NCBI GenBank assembly: GCA_963742035.1
Contig: CAVUKH010000002.1
Location: forward strand, 558,001-622,000
DNA: 64,000 nt
Direction: 5' to 3'
DNA from: Bog-473 sp963742035
Lineage (GTDB): Bacteria; Actinomycetota; Acidimicrobiia; Acidimicrobiales; RAAP-2
A program made the translations under genes and the position numbers. Positions within the stretch are counted from its first letter, which is position 1. Every line of letters starts with the position of its first letter. Positions 37,002-46,722 of the stretch are shown piece by piece. Below the pieces are notes generated by a model. That model did no database searches and was not told where the DNA came from. It was given only the letters and a program-made list of their open reading frames with translations.

Positions 37002-37748
37002 AACACTCCCCTAGACGAATGTGGACGATGCCGGCGGAACTATAACCGGCCATCGTTTTCACGGAGCACACGGGATTTCGTCGGGCCGACATGGCGGTTG
37101 GCCAGATTCCCTCTTCGCACCACCCCGCAGGGGTGCAATTTCCCGAAACGAACCGAGCGGCCGGCCGAATTGAACTCTTGAGCGCTTCTCGGGTGATTTG
37201 TCAGAAATTTGAGGCATTTTCTGGACGGCTCCAGGGCAGGAAAACGCCGGTTTCAACGGTGTGCCCGGGGGGTCCCAGTGCCCGGGCCGGGAGGTGGCGT
37301 GCCTGGCTGTCGAGGGACTGCCTGGACCGGATGATGCATGCGTGTTCGAGGCAGGAAATGGCCGTCTACCAGGAAAAATGCCCCAGATTCTCCCAGCCGG
37401 GATCCGAGGAGGCAGCGGGAGGCACTTGCGTCGGCGTCGGTGTGCAATATCAGTTGCAAAAGGCGAGAATTCATGCCCCTGGAAGGGTTGGTCGGTATGC
37501 AACTGGGGTGACAAGGGGAGGCATCCCGCGCTAGTGCCAGAGGCCACCGAACAAGTAGCCTGCGCAATCTGATTCGGCGCGCGGTGCGAGATGTCGGGTC
37601 GGAGGCGAGGGGGACTTTTCGTCGGCTGAAGGTCTCGGGAGGATGGGGAACCGTTGCGTAGTCCTGGACTCGATTGGTGGGACTGCGTGCACGTGCCTCG
37701 TTGCGCGCCGTATGACCGTGTAGCGCCATTCATGGGAGTGCGGTAGTC
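37002..37748. other. 747-bp divergent intergenic region before aftD
   Basis: No credible gene on either strand. A TATAGT hexamer on the minus strand (37044-37039) is a possible -10 for the sulfotransferase gene. GCCCGGG/CCCGGGC repeats around 37262-37290 can form a hairpin. GGGAG about ten bases before the GTG at 37749 is the aftD ribosome-binding site. Composition is less GC-rich than neighbouring genes. The remaining sequence shows nothing identifiable. Confidence 0.3.
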
Positions 37749-40700
37749 GTGGTCACGACCGTCGAGCCGACAGCGCCGGCGCGCGACAACAGCGACGAGG
37801 ATGCTGCCGGCGATCTACCGGTGAAGAGCTGGTTCGCACGGCTCGTTTCCTCGAAGGAACCTGCGAACGCCGGGGCGAGCCGCTGGTGGTTGGCGGGAGC
37901 ATTTCTCGTCGCATTGGCTTTGGTCATACCAGACGCATTCGGTCGACAATTCGTCGATACGAAGCTCGATCTGACGGTATCCCCGTTCAGGCTTCTCGGC
38001 CATCTCCTGAACCTCTGGGACCCCAACGGCTGGTTTGGATTCCTGCAGGATCAGTATCAGGGCTACGCGTTCCCAATCGCCCCCTTCTTCGCCATCGGAC
38101 ACCTTCTGGCCGTTCCGCCTTGGATCACCGAAAGGCTGTGGATCGCCATTTTGATGGCAGTCGCGTTCTGGGGTGTCGTTCGCCTTACGGAAGCGATGGA
38201 CATCGGTTCCCGTCCCACCCAGCTGTTCGCCGGGGTTGCCTACGCGTTCTGGCCAACATTCACGATTCTGGTCGGAATCAACACGGCGGCGCTCCATCCG
38301 GGAGTGCTCCTCCCGTGGGTGATGATTCCGCTGGTCAAGGGATGCAAGGGCGGATCCACGCTCCGCGCCGCCGCGCTCTCCGCGCTCGCCGTCTTGTTCA
38401 TGGGTGGGGTCAACGCGGCTGACACTCTCGATGTCCTGATCATGCCGGTGATCTTCCTGTTGACCCGGGAAGCTTCGCCCCGGCGCCGTTCGCTCGCCGG
38501 CTGGTGGGTCGTCTGTACGGGGCTGGCAACCATGTGGTGGCTCATACCCCTCTTGTTTCTGGGCAAGTACGGCTTCAACTTCCTCCCCTATACGGAGCAA
38601 TCGTCCCTGACGACCTCGACCATGTCGGCCTCGACGGTCTTGCAGGGAGTCGGAGACTGGGTTTCACAGCTGACCTTGGGAGGTCAGGTCTGGGATCCGT
38701 CCGGTTCCACGCTGGTCAACCTGCCCTTCGCGATCTTCGGCTCTTCGGTTGTTGCTGCCGTGGGGTTGTTCGGACTCGCTCGAAGAGATTTGCGCGAACG
38801 TCGGTTCCTGCTGGTGGTCTTCGCCGTTGCGTTCGTGCTCGCAACAGCCGGGTACTGGGGACCACTGGGTGGTCCGTTCGGTGAGTATCTGCGCCCGCTG
38901 CTCAACGCCGGCTTGGCTCCGTTCCGGAACGTGTACAAGTTCGAGCCATTGATTGCCCTTCCGTTGGTCATCGGAATTGCACATGCCCTCCGAGTAGCTC
39001 AACCGCACGTGACGAAGCGACGGGCTTACGTCGTCGCAGTGGGAGCTCTTTCGGTTCTGGGTATCGTTTCACTGGCATCGCCGTTCTTGCTCGGCCGCAT
39101 CCCGACGCCGAATGCGTTTCCTGCGATCCCCAAGTACTGGTACCAGACGGCTGATTACCTGTCCGATCACGCGCCACGCACGACGGCCTTGGTCCTGCCT
39201 GCCTCCTCCCATGGCTTCTATACCTGGGGTTGGACGATCGACGAACCACTCGAAGCCCTGGCGAAGTCGCCATGGGTCGATCGCGAAGTCGCTCCATACA
39301 GCGGTGATGCGAGTACCCGCGTCATTGACGCCGTTGATCAGGAGGTTCGAACCGGGCTTCCGCAACCGGGCTTGGCCGAACTGCTCGCGCGATCGGGTAT
39401 TTCCTACATCGTTCTGCAGAACGACAGCCAGTGGCAGCTCTCCGATTCTCCCTCTCCGTTGACGATCAACAACGTGCTGGGCGAATCGGGAATCTCCATG
39501 GTGAAGTCCTTCGGACCCGTCGTCAAGACATACGCAGGGAACAACCCGACCCTCCGGGTACTGCACGGCGCGTTTCAGGTCCCGTATCCCACCATCCAGA
39601 TATTCAAAATCCCGGATGTATCGGCAGTGCAGACCTTCCCGACGGTGACCGCGGCGATGGCAACCGGGGGACCGGAAGCAGACCTTCAGCTCTTCAACCA
39701 GGGTGTTGTCAAACCGAATCAAGCCGTGGTCCTCGCGGGAGACTCCCAGGCCAAGTACACCGGACCGCTCTTGGCCGTGACGGACACGCTCCGCAGGGAG
39801 AACTATCAGTTCGGACTGGTGAACGACAACTTTTCCTACACGCTTTCCCCGAGCCAGCTGACCTCGGTTGTCGGCTCTCCTGATGGACCGCAGCAACCTC
39901 GACAAATGCTGCCGTTTGCGGGAGTGCAACATCAAACGGTTGCGGATTACGTCGGCGCGGTCAGCGTGGACGCATCGTCGTATGGGTCGTGGACGTTGAG
40001 CCTGCCTGAGTACAACCCGGCAAACGTCTTCGACCATGATTCTTCGACTGGGTGGACAGCCGGGAGTCCTAACGGTTCGGATGGACAGTGGATCGACATC
40101 CAATTCAACCACCCGATGAATCTGCGTCACAGCACGATCAAGCTGCTGCAGTCAGTGGGTCGACCGACTGCCACGCAGATCGAGGTGACCACCGACAAGG
40201 GCTCGGTGCTCGATCATGTCGTGCCGAGCAACAAGCGTCAGCCCCTCGTTACCCCAGCGGGGAAGGCCAGCTGGATGAAGGTCACATTCGTGAAGGTCGA
40301 CGGTGAAGTGATCGGTGGCGCAAACGCAGGGATACAGAGCATCTCGATCCCTGGTCTTCATGTGCAGCCATATTTGAAGCCACCGCAAGAGGCTATTGGG
40401 GACGGGGCGAAGCAGACCGTTTTCTCCTTTGCAACAACGCAGGTGGACCCGACTTCGATTTTGCGTGCCGAGCCCGAACCGGTCATGGCGCGTACCTTTT
40501 CAACACCGAGGTCAACTCGTGCGACGGTGACGGGCACCGTGATACCGGAGAAGGGCAAGGCCCTCAATGACCTCTTCGGAAGCTCCGCACTCCACGTCTC
40601 AGCGTCCTCGACGTTCGACAATCTTCCGTCGCTGCGACCTGACAACCTCTTCGACGAGCAGATCGATACCGAGTGGATTGCCAACGGGCGTAACGCAACG

Positions 40701-42062
40701 CTGAAGATGAGTTGGCCACAACCGAAGGTTTTGAGTCAGGTTTCGGTTGTGTTCGCTCGGGCACAGATAACAGCCAAGCCCGAGGAGATCTTGATCAAAA
40801 GCCCCTTCGGCAATCGCTTGCTGCACGTCAGCGACGCAGGCGGCGCCGATGTCATCAAGTTCAAGCCCTTGGACACGGATCAGATCCAAGTGAGCTTCCC
40901 GCAAGTGCAGAAGACCGTTGTCGACAACGGGCTCGGGGGAACTTCAGTGACCCCAGTTGGTCTCGCCGAACTGGAGTTCCCTGCTCTTCAGCAATACGGA
41001 ACGACGCAGCCCAACCCAGCCCAAATGTTCGTACGGTTGTGTGGCGCCGGTCCAGAAGTATCGATCGACGGGCACCTGTACCAGACATTCGTCTGGGGCA
41101 CATATGGCAATCTCCTCAACCTGCAGCCGCTGAATTTCGAAGTCTGCTCGAACAGCCCACCCGCTGCGGGAACGAAACCCAGGTTGTTCGCTCCGCAGGC
41201 CGTCCCTCTGCCTGCTGGTACGCACTATCTGTTGGCACTGCCATCGACGAGGGCGATTGCTCCCTTTACGGTCGTTGGTGCGACGTTGAGCACTCCAGCC
41301 GCCAAGCAGTCCTCAGCGCCTGTAAGGGATACCTCAATCCTCACCTGGGGTCCGGAGAATCGTTCTGTTCGCGTCGGCCCGGGTGAGCAGAGCTATCTCG
41401 AAGTCCATCAGAACGTCAACAGCGGCTGGGTGGCCACACTGAATGGACAGACGCTCCGGCCCGTCACGCTCGATGGCTGGCAGCAGGGCTTCGTGGTTCC
41501 CGCCGGTTCGGGTGGTGAGGTGCGAATGACGTACCAGCCTGAGAACCTCTATCTCGGTGGGCTGTTCGTAGGGGGTCTGGGCGTTCTGCTGCTTCTCGTG
41601 CTTCTCGTGCTTTCCTACAAGGGGAAGACGCGGGTTGGGCAGTGGGGGACAGGTAGCGAGGCGGCGGCGGCGTGGCAGACCGCGCTACCGACCTGGCTCT
41701 CAGTGGCGGTGCCAGCCATTGTGATCTTCATCGTCGGCGGTCCTCTCGTTTTGCTGGTGCCGTTGCTCATTGTCGTCGCGAGGCGTTGGCCGCGGGCGCT
41801 TCCGTGGATCGCACTCGCCGGGATGGGGGTGGCGGGGCTCGTGTCCGCAGCGAACCCGGGCTCCGGCGCGCAGAGTGGAGCCGGTGCCTTTAGTCCTTGG
41901 GCGCAGGCTGCAGCCGTCTTGAGCATTGCCGCCGTGCTGACGCCGATCATTTTGGGGAACCGCCGCGAGCATGGTGCTGATGTACCGCCCGATGTCGAAG
42001 ACGGGCATACGAACGGAGCAGGGTCGGCCCCGCAGATGAGTACCAAGACCGCCGACCTGTGA
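37749..42062 (+). CDS. aftD: Alpha-(1->3)-arabinofuranosyltransferase AftD-like giant membrane protein
   Basis: 1437 residues, close to the ~1400 of mycobacterial AftD. An N-terminal GT-C module (residues ~30-450) has about ten helices and the conserved acidic pair region FVDTKLDLTVSPFRLLGHLLNLWDP, plus FRNVYKFEPLIALPLVIG. A large extracytoplasmic part follows with two discoidin-like (F5/8, CBM) modules at ~730-870 (NPANVFDHDSSTGWTAG) and ~945-1080 (LRPDNLFDEQIDTEWIANG). A last sugar-binding segment (NSGWVATLNGQTLRPVTLDGWQQGF) leads into C-terminal helices from ~1270. AftD adds branching arabinofuranose from decaprenyl-phospho-arabinose to arabinan. Its stop overlaps the DMT-GGDEF gene, coupling the two. 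Arabinan as the product is inference from the family. Confidence 0.88.
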   Translation: MVTTVEPTAPARDNSDEDAAGDLPVKSWFARLVSSKEPANAGASRWWLAGAFLVALALVIPDAFGRQFVDTKLDLTVSPFRLLGHLLNLWDPNGWFGFLQDQYQGYAFPIAPFFAIGHLLAVPPWITERLWIAILMAVAFWGVVRLTEAMDIGSRPTQLFAGVAYAFWPTFTILVGINTAALHPGVLLPWVMIPLVKGCKGGSTLRAAALSALAVLFMGGVNAADTLDVLIMPVIFLLTREASPRRRSLAGWWVVCTGLATMWWLIPLLFLGKYGFNFLPYTEQSSLTTSTMSASTVLQGVGDWVSQLTLGGQVWDPSGSTLVNLPFAIFGSSVVAAVGLFGLARRDLRERRFLLVVFAVAFVLATAGYWGPLGGPFGEYLRPLLNAGLAPFRNVYKFEPLIALPLVIGIAHALRVAQPHVTKRRAYVVAVGALSVLGIVSLASPFLLGRIPTPNAFPAIPKYWYQTADYLSDHAPRTTALVLPASSHGFYTWGWTIDEPLEALAKSPWVDREVAPYSGDASTRVIDAVDQEVRTGLPQPGLAELLARSGISYIVLQNDSQWQLSDSPSPLTINNVLGESGISMVKSFGPVVKTYAGNNPTLRVLHGAFQVPYPTIQIFKIPDVSAVQTFPTVTAAMATGGPEADLQLFNQGVVKPNQAVVLAGDSQAKYTGPLLAVTDTLRRENYQFGLVNDNFSYTLSPSQLTSVVGSPDGPQQPRQMLPFAGVQHQTVADYVGAVSVDASSYGSWTLSLPEYNPANVFDHDSSTGWTAGSPNGSDGQWIDIQFNHPMNLRHSTIKLLQSVGRPTATQIEVTTDKGSVLDHVVPSNKRQPLVTPAGKASWMKVTFVKVDGEVIGGANAGIQSISIPGLHVQPYLKPPQEAIGDGAKQTVFSFATTQVDPTSILRAEPEPVMARTFSTPRSTRATVTGTVIPEKGKALNDLFGSSALHVSASSTFDNLPSLRPDNLFDEQIDTEWIANGRNATLKMSWPQPKVLSQVSVVFARAQITAKPEEILIKSPFGNRLLHVSDAGGADVIKFKPLDTDQIQVSFPQVQKTVVDNGLGGTSVTPVGLAELEFPALQQYGTTQPNPAQMFVRLCGAGPEVSIDGHLYQTFVWGTYGNLLNLQPLNFEVCSNSPPAAGTKPRLFAPQAVPLPAGTHYLLALPSTRAIAPFTVVGATLSTPAAKQSSAPVRDTSILTWGPENRSVRVGPGEQSYLEVHQNVNSGWVATLNGQTLRPVTLDGWQQGFVVPAGSGGEVRMTYQPENLYLGGLFVGGLGVLLLLVLLVLSYKGKTRVGQWGTGSEAAAAWQTALPTWLSVAVPAIVIFIVGGPLVLLVPLLIVVARRWPRALPWIALAGMGVAGLVSAANPGSGAQSGAGAFSPWAQAAAVLSIAAVLTPIILGNRREHGADVPPDVEDGHTNGAGSAPQMSTKTADL

Positions 42063-43732
42063 GTCACTTGACGGCCGGTATCGCCCTCGCCACGCTTTCA
42101 GTGACGGCAAATGCCACCGGGATGGTCTTAGAGAAGTACGCGACCCGCAGGCTCCCGTCCATTCATGCTCGTCAGGGCATCCGGATGATCTCGATCCTCG
42201 CGCGCGATCCACTCTGGGCCTTCGGCTTTGTTCTCCTCGTCGTTGGCCTGGGCACTCAGGTACTCGCGCTGACCGTGGCCCCCATCGACATCGTCCAAGC
42301 AATAGCAGCTTGTGGCATCTCGCTCTTTCTCGTGTTGTCGCATTTCGTGCTGCGAGAGCGGCTGAGCAAATTCGAATATGTCGGAATCGCCGCGATCCTG
42401 GTTTCCCTGCTCCTCCTCGGATTCTCTGTGGATGCTCAGGATGATCTCGTCACAAGCTCCACCAGTGCCGTCAGAGTCTTCAGCGTCGCCATTCCAGCGT
42501 TGATAGGTGCGCTTGTCCTTTTCGCGCTTACGGATCGGATAAGTGTTTCTTCCGTAAGAAAGGCGCACATCAAGGCTCCGCTCTTTGGCATCTCGTCGGG
42601 ATTGCTCTACGGCGTTGCGGGATTAGGAGTCAAAGAGGTCTCCACGATCGTCACGCAATACGGCCTTTTTGACGCGACGCCGCATGTCTTGGTTTCGCCC
42701 GGGTTTTACCTGTTTCTCGGATCAACCGTTTTGGGCTTCCTCGTGTTTCAGACGGCGCTCCAACGAACAACGGCGTCAGTCTTCGTACCAGTGAACACCG
42801 TGACGTCGAGTTGCTATTTCATCATCGCGGGGACCGTGCTGTTCCATGAGCGCCTGCCAACGGCTCCCGGGCCTCTTGCCCTCCGCCTTGGGGCTTTCTT
42901 CTTGATCCTCCTGGGTCTGCTCATTTTGGCGGCAAGCAGGAGCCTGGTGAGCACGGCTTCGAAACCAGACGAAGTCGGTGTGGGTTCGGAGCTCACGCCG
43001 TCGGTCGCCGCCGTGGCGACGATCGCAGACTGTGACCAACGGAAGGCAGCTGCGTCGGAGCCTGTGCAATTGATGTTGAGGGAGTTCAGTTCCGCAGAAA
43101 TGATCGGTTCGGTGCCCGGCCATGCGGCGATGGGCGACCTCTTGGCCCCGTTGTGGCGATCTTCCGAAGTCAGTCCTCTGAGTCGTCTGACGAGCCCCTT
43201 TCTCGTGCGTGATCGCCTGACGCAAGCCCAGCTACGTCGTCGTCGTGGTGGGGGTGAGGTGGTTGTCTGTCGCGTCGCCCTCGACACGTTGAAGAGGACC
43301 GAATGTGAATTCGGGTACGTCGCAGCCGAGAAGGTCCTCAGCGAGACGTCTCGTCGGCTTCTGTCGATGGTGCGAACGGAAGATACGGTCGGCCGATTGA
43401 GCGAGAGCAAACTCGTCGTCCTGCTCACGGTGAAGCACGAGCAAGACGTCGGGGCAGTGTTGCGTCGCCTCCAGCATGGCCTCGACGAGCCGATCCAGTT
43501 GGAAGGAAAGGTCGTCCGCCTCGAAACTTCGTTGGGCGTGGCTCTTGCAGACGAGAGTGAATCCGCTATCGACGTTCTGGAGCGGGCCGATCGCTCAACG
43601 CGGGTGGGCAGACGGCTGAGACCAGCGGCAAGCGAGTTCGCCGGCTTGGGGAATCTCGTTCGGGCTGCACCTTCGAGGTCCGAGCCGCGACGATCGACAG
43701 AAGAACGGGTGCCAGCGAGCCTTCGCGGCTAA
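42059..43732 (+). CDS. DMT/EamA-type membrane protein fused to a degenerate GGDEF domain
   Basis: 557 residues. Residues 1-295 carry about ten hydrophobic helices of the drug/metabolite-transporter type in two halves (LSVTANATGMVLEKYATRR opening; VFVPVNTVTSSCYFIIAGTVLFHERL near the end, the EamA signature). After a polar linker, residues ~373-520 follow the GGDEF fold: SPLSRLTSPFLVRDRL (for DxLTGLxNR), VVVCRVALDTLKRTECEFGYVAAEKVL (for the D-x-FKxxND..GHxxGD part) and TVGRLSESKLVVLLT, where RLGGDEF should be. The active-site GGDEF is replaced by SESKL and metal Asp residues are lost, so cyclase activity is unlikely. R439-T-E-D442 lies exactly five residues before it, where the inhibitory c-di-GMP I-site (RxxD) belongs. 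It overlaps the aftD stop by four bases. Confidence 0.82.
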   Translation: MSHLTAGIALATLSVTANATGMVLEKYATRRLPSIHARQGIRMISILARDPLWAFGFVLLVVGLGTQVLALTVAPIDIVQAIAACGISLFLVLSHFVLRERLSKFEYVGIAAILVSLLLLGFSVDAQDDLVTSSTSAVRVFSVAIPALIGALVLFALTDRISVSSVRKAHIKAPLFGISSGLLYGVAGLGVKEVSTIVTQYGLFDATPHVLVSPGFYLFLGSTVLGFLVFQTALQRTTASVFVPVNTVTSSCYFIIAGTVLFHERLPTAPGPLALRLGAFFLILLGLLILAASRSLVSTASKPDEVGVGSELTPSVAAVATIADCDQRKAAASEPVQLMLREFSSAEMIGSVPGHAAMGDLLAPLWRSSEVSPLSRLTSPFLVRDRLTQAQLRRRRGGGEVVVCRVALDTLKRTECEFGYVAAEKVLSETSRRLLSMVRTEDTVGRLSESKLVVLLTVKHEQDVGAVLRRLQHGLDEPIQLEGKVVRLETSLGVALADESESAIDVLERADRSTRVGRRLRPAASEFAGLGNLVRAAPSRSEPRRSTEERVPASLRG

Positions 43733-43778
43733 ACGGCTAGCCGAAACGCTCGCCCGGGTCGACGAAGCCGCAAAAGAG

Positions 43779-44564
43779 TCAGGTTTCTCGCCGGCGCATG
43801 ACGAGCATGAGATTCCAGGTGGCGATCTCGCGCAGACCCGGTACATGAATGATCCAATTGCACCACTCGGGGTAGTAGCGAGGCGCAGCGTCCAAAAGTT
43901 CGACATCGGGAAAGGTTCGAGCCCAGTTCAGGATGGGTCCGATGTGAACAGGAAACAGGGTTTCGCCGAATCGGTTGATCGGCTCGTAGCCCTTCACGCG
44001 CTTGAATCGATCGAGGGCCCATTGGCCGCCGAAGTAGTGCCACGGTGAAGTGCCATGCCCGCCCCAGGGCGAGTACCAATTCGTGAAGGAGACATAGATG
44101 ATGCCTCCGGGTTTCGTCACCCGTACCAGTTCCCCGATGAACTTCTCGGGATCTGGTACGTGTTCGAGCACGTTCGACGAGAAGCAAACGTCGGCGGTAG
44201 AACCAGCAAAGGGCAATTGATAACCATCACTGATGACCGTGGCGAGTGCCCCGAATTCCGGGAAGAGATTCTCAGCCTGTTCGGCCGAAGTACCACCTTG
44301 CCCATCGAAACTATCGATTGACGCACCATTGGGAAGCTGGGGCTCAATGAGAATGCAGCGCGCTCCAACCTCATGAAAGGCGTTTGTGAAGTACCCGGCG
44401 CCACCCCCAACATCGAGGACCAACTTGTCCTTGAGGCTCAAATGCGTTGCAACTTGTTGCACTGAGTCATGCGCGAGAAGACGATAGAAGCGATCCGGAT
44501 CGGCTTTTTCGACCCGAAATGCTCGAAACAACGCAATCGAGCGATTGATGGTGGCTGTCGTCAT
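43779..44564 (-). CDS. Class I SAM-dependent methyltransferase
   Basis: 261 residues. Motif I LVLDVGGGAGYFTNAFHEVGARCILIEPQ, then GYQLPFAGSTADVCFSSNVLEHVPDPEKFIGELVRVTKPGGIIYVSFTNWYSPWGGHGTSPWHYFGG, typical of type-11 methyltransferases found in glycan clusters. An aromatic-rich insert follows the methyltransferase core. GAGAG upstream of the ATG. It converges on the DMT-GGDEF gene; a lipid or sugar substrate is likely from context. Confidence 0.87.
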   Translation of the reverse strand: MTTATINRSIALFRAFRVEKADPDRFYRLLAHDSVQQVATHLSLKDKLVLDVGGGAGYFTNAFHEVGARCILIEPQLPNGASIDSFDGQGGTSAEQAENLFPEFGALATVISDGYQLPFAGSTADVCFSSNVLEHVPDPEKFIGELVRVTKPGGIIYVSFTNWYSPWGGHGTSPWHYFGGQWALDRFKRVKGYEPINRFGETLFPVHIGPILNWARTFPDVELLDAAPRYYPEWCNWIIHVPGLREIATWNLMLVMRRRET

Positions 44565-44702
44565 TTCGCTCTCAAGAGTTATCCGGTCAGGACTGCCCGC
44601 AGATTAGCTTCTCCAACAGTGATTCTGTGCGAATCGGCCATCAATCTATCGCGCGTTCGGCGTGGCAGACAGTTTGATCGAACAAGTTGGTCGAGGTCCG
44701 AC

Positions 44703-46664
44703 TCAACCGTTCAGGAGGATGAAGTGCGGCCGATACTCCTGAACGTTCTGAACGTCAGATGCACTGCTGAGATTGTTGGTGTTATAGGACACCACAAGTC
44801 CACCTTGCCCCGTGAGTTCAGGATGGAACGTCGGGATGTACGCTATTTCGTTTTGATATTGCGTGACCTCGGGGATCGAATAGACCGGCACCGGTGCGCT
44901 CCATGGGCCCGCAACAGAGCACGCATACGAAAGCGCGAGGCGCGAGGAACCGAGGCCGCCCGGGATGGAGACAGCAACAAAGCCTTCTCCACCCGTTTGA
45001 GCAGTCACTCCGCTCAGAATGGCGCCGGTGTTGATCAGTGCAGCAGTACCTTCACCTGCGGACCATTGTGATCCATTCCAGTAGGTCCATGCTCCGGTAT
45101 TCAATGACTGACCCAGAGGTACCCGAGCAAGCTTCATGCCGTAGAAGGCTCCGGATGAAGGATTGCTGGCAAGCCCGTAGACGTAGGTATAGGAGGCATC
45201 CTGAACAACCGCCTTACCCCAAGTGGTGTCAGGATCGGTGGGGATCGGTGTGATGGAACTGAATGTGGGCACGCCATCCCCCGACAGCGAAAGCACGGCG
45301 ATGCCGGAGTTGCCGCTGAACAATCCGAACGAGGTACCCGGCAGCGCGGAAAATTCGTTGACGTACACGAGCTGACTGCCATTCTCGATATACGTTGCTG
45401 CAGTCCACCAGTGGTCCGAGCCGTTCGTCGTGTCCGGGATCAGGGATTGTGGCGCTCCGAGAGTGCCGCCGAAGTCACCGTTCAGTGATGGCAACGTGCC
45501 CAAGAGTTCGCTGTTGTTCGTGAATCCGGTGAGATTCGCAGAACCGTTCGCTTGCTCTGTGCCAACCAATGTGTCAGAGAATACGAAGGACTCCTGCCCA
45601 TCGGGCAACTCCGTCGAGTACGTTCCGTCTCCTCCGATCCAGCCCGGCCCCGTCTCGTTCGAAATCACGCTGTCAAGATTCGGTGCCGACGTTGCGGTTG
45701 GCTGGACGATCGGTTGACAGTCTGCACCCTCTGCCCCGCCCCCAATCGTGACTGGTTGACTCGAGGGAATTGCGGCAGCCGACTCGGACGCGCTGAACGT
45801 GGTCTCGGTACCATCCGTCGCCACGAGTCCGTACCCGGAAGCTGACGGATCGATCACGAGGCCGAGCACCGTCTTCCCGCTCCCTCCCAGTGAGCCGTAG
45901 AATCTCGCGTCGCCGAAACTGAAGATCCCTCCATCGGAGGCCACGAGCCAGTAGCCGCCGCCATCGGGTGTGGTCGCCATACCCACTATGGGCTGGTTGA
46001 GTCTGAGGGACCCGGTCGAGCCGTAGAACTGGGCATCACCAAAGCTGAAGATTCCGCCGTCCGACGCCACTAACCAATAGCCGCCCCCGTCGGGAGTGGC
46101 AGCCATGCCGACAATGGGCTGGTTCAGGCGTAGGCCTCCCGTTGATCCGTAGAAATGGGCATCGCCGTAGCTGAAGATGCCACCATCGGACGCCACGAGC
46201 CAATAGCCGCGGCCCGTCGGCGTGGCCGTGACGCCGATCACCGGTTGGTTGAGATGGATGGCTCCGGTAGAGCCGTAGAATGGTGCATCGCCGAAGTTGA
46301 AGATTCCTCCGTCGGAAGCCACCAGCCAGTACCCGTGGCCGGTAGGCGTTGCAGCCATGCCGAGGATCGGCTGGTTGAGGTGGATCCCGTATACAGCTGG
46401 GGAACCATACGACGGCGCTCCTCCATGCGAGGAGACATTCCCCGGATAGTTCGTCGTCCAGTAGCCGCCATTCGGGTCTGCGGCCATGAACCGACCCCCG
46501 CCATAGGCGCCCAATATGTCGACCGCCGCGCCGGCCGGGGCCGGACGCACTGGACCGAGGGGAGAGCCGATCGTGACGGCGACGATAAGGGTCGCGACAA
46601 CTGAACCGAGGATTGAGAGCTTCCGAAGCATCCCTGAACGCCGGACAGTGAGGTGCGCCCGCAT
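44703..46664 (-). CDS. Exported repeat protein with C-terminal DUF4185-like propeller, riboswitch-controlled
   Basis: 653 residues from ATG 46664, which has GGGAAGGA four to five bases upstream; the in-frame upstream extension lies inside the riboswitch. Signal peptide about 1-46 (ILGSVVATLIVAVTIGSPL ... PAGA). Residues ~60-260 hold 42-residue repeats, FYGSTG..LNQP..GM.ATP.G.GYWLVASDGGIFSFGDA, four of them nearly identical, a repeat family common in exported proteins of Acidimicrobiia-like actinobacteria. Residues ~328-653 form a second domain (GPGWIGGDGTYSTELPDGQESFVFSDTLVGT ... SIPEVTQYQNEIAYIPTFHPEL) resembling DUF4185-type propellers, homologous to the lipoprotein at 48834. Probably a surface or matrix protein; function unknown. 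Confidence 0.82.
   Translation of the reverse strand: MRAHLTVRRSGMLRKLSILGSVVATLIVAVTIGSPLGPVRPAPAGAAVDILGAYGGGRFMAADPNGGYWTTNYPGNVSSHGGAPSYGSPAVYGIHLNQPILGMAATPTGHGYWLVASDGGIFNFGDAPFYGSTGAIHLNQPVIGVTATPTGRGYWLVASDGGIFSYGDAHFYGSTGGLRLNQPIVGMAATPDGGGYWLVASDGGIFSFGDAQFYGSTGSLRLNQPIVGMATTPDGGGYWLVASDGGIFSFGDARFYGSLGGSGKTVLGLVIDPSASGYGLVATDGTETTFSASESAAAIPSSQPVTIGGGAEGADCQPIVQPTATSAPNLDSVISNETGPGWIGGDGTYSTELPDGQESFVFSDTLVGTEQANGSANLTGFTNNSELLGTLPSLNGDFGGTLGAPQSLIPDTTNGSDHWWTAATYIENGSQLVYVNEFSALPGTSFGLFSGNSGIAVLSLSGDGVPTFSSITPIPTDPDTTWGKAVVQDASYTYVYGLASNPSSGAFYGMKLARVPLGQSLNTGAWTYWNGSQWSAGEGTAALINTGAILSGVTAQTGGEGFVAVSIPGGLGSSRLALSYACSVAGPWSAPVPVYSIPEVTQYQNEIAYIPTFHPELTGQGGLVVSYNTNNLSSASDVQNVQEYRPHFILLNG
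45897..46400 (-). repeat. Four tandem 126-bp coding repeats
   Basis: The plus-strand sequence GTAGAA (encoding Phe-Tyr on the minus strand) recurs at 45897, 46023, 46149 and 46275, exactly 126 bases apart, and the sequence between is strongly conserved. Each unit encodes 42 residues. A more diverged copy precedes them near 46407. Recombination between copies could change repeat number. Confidence 0.9.
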
Positions 46665-46672
46665 GATTCCTT

Positions 46673-46722
46673 CCCGCTCCGTCAGTGCGGGCGCTGAAAT
46701 AGCGGACAGTGGATTGCTATTT
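46673..46722 (-). promoter_or_regulatory. Probable expression platform of the c-di-GMP riboswitch
   Basis: On the minus strand AAATAGC can pair with GCTATTT (46716-46722 with 46697-46703), overlapping the 3' edge of the aptamer, and CCCGC/GCGGG (46687-46691 with 46673-46677) places a stem directly against the Shine-Dalgarno GGGAAGGA (46675-46668). Alternative pairing between these and the aptamer could hide or free the ribosome-binding site. There is no T-run, so translational control is more likely than termination. Confidence 0.45.

Noticed and set aside
37059..37733. Two overlapping frames (224 codons minus, 147 codons plus) before aftD
   Set aside because: No protein-like composition, no ribosome-binding sites and no recognisable motifs.
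45897..46400. CRISPR array
   Set aside because: The 126-bp periodic repeats are in frame and encode a 42-residue protein repeat; there are no short repeats with unique spacers and no cas genes.
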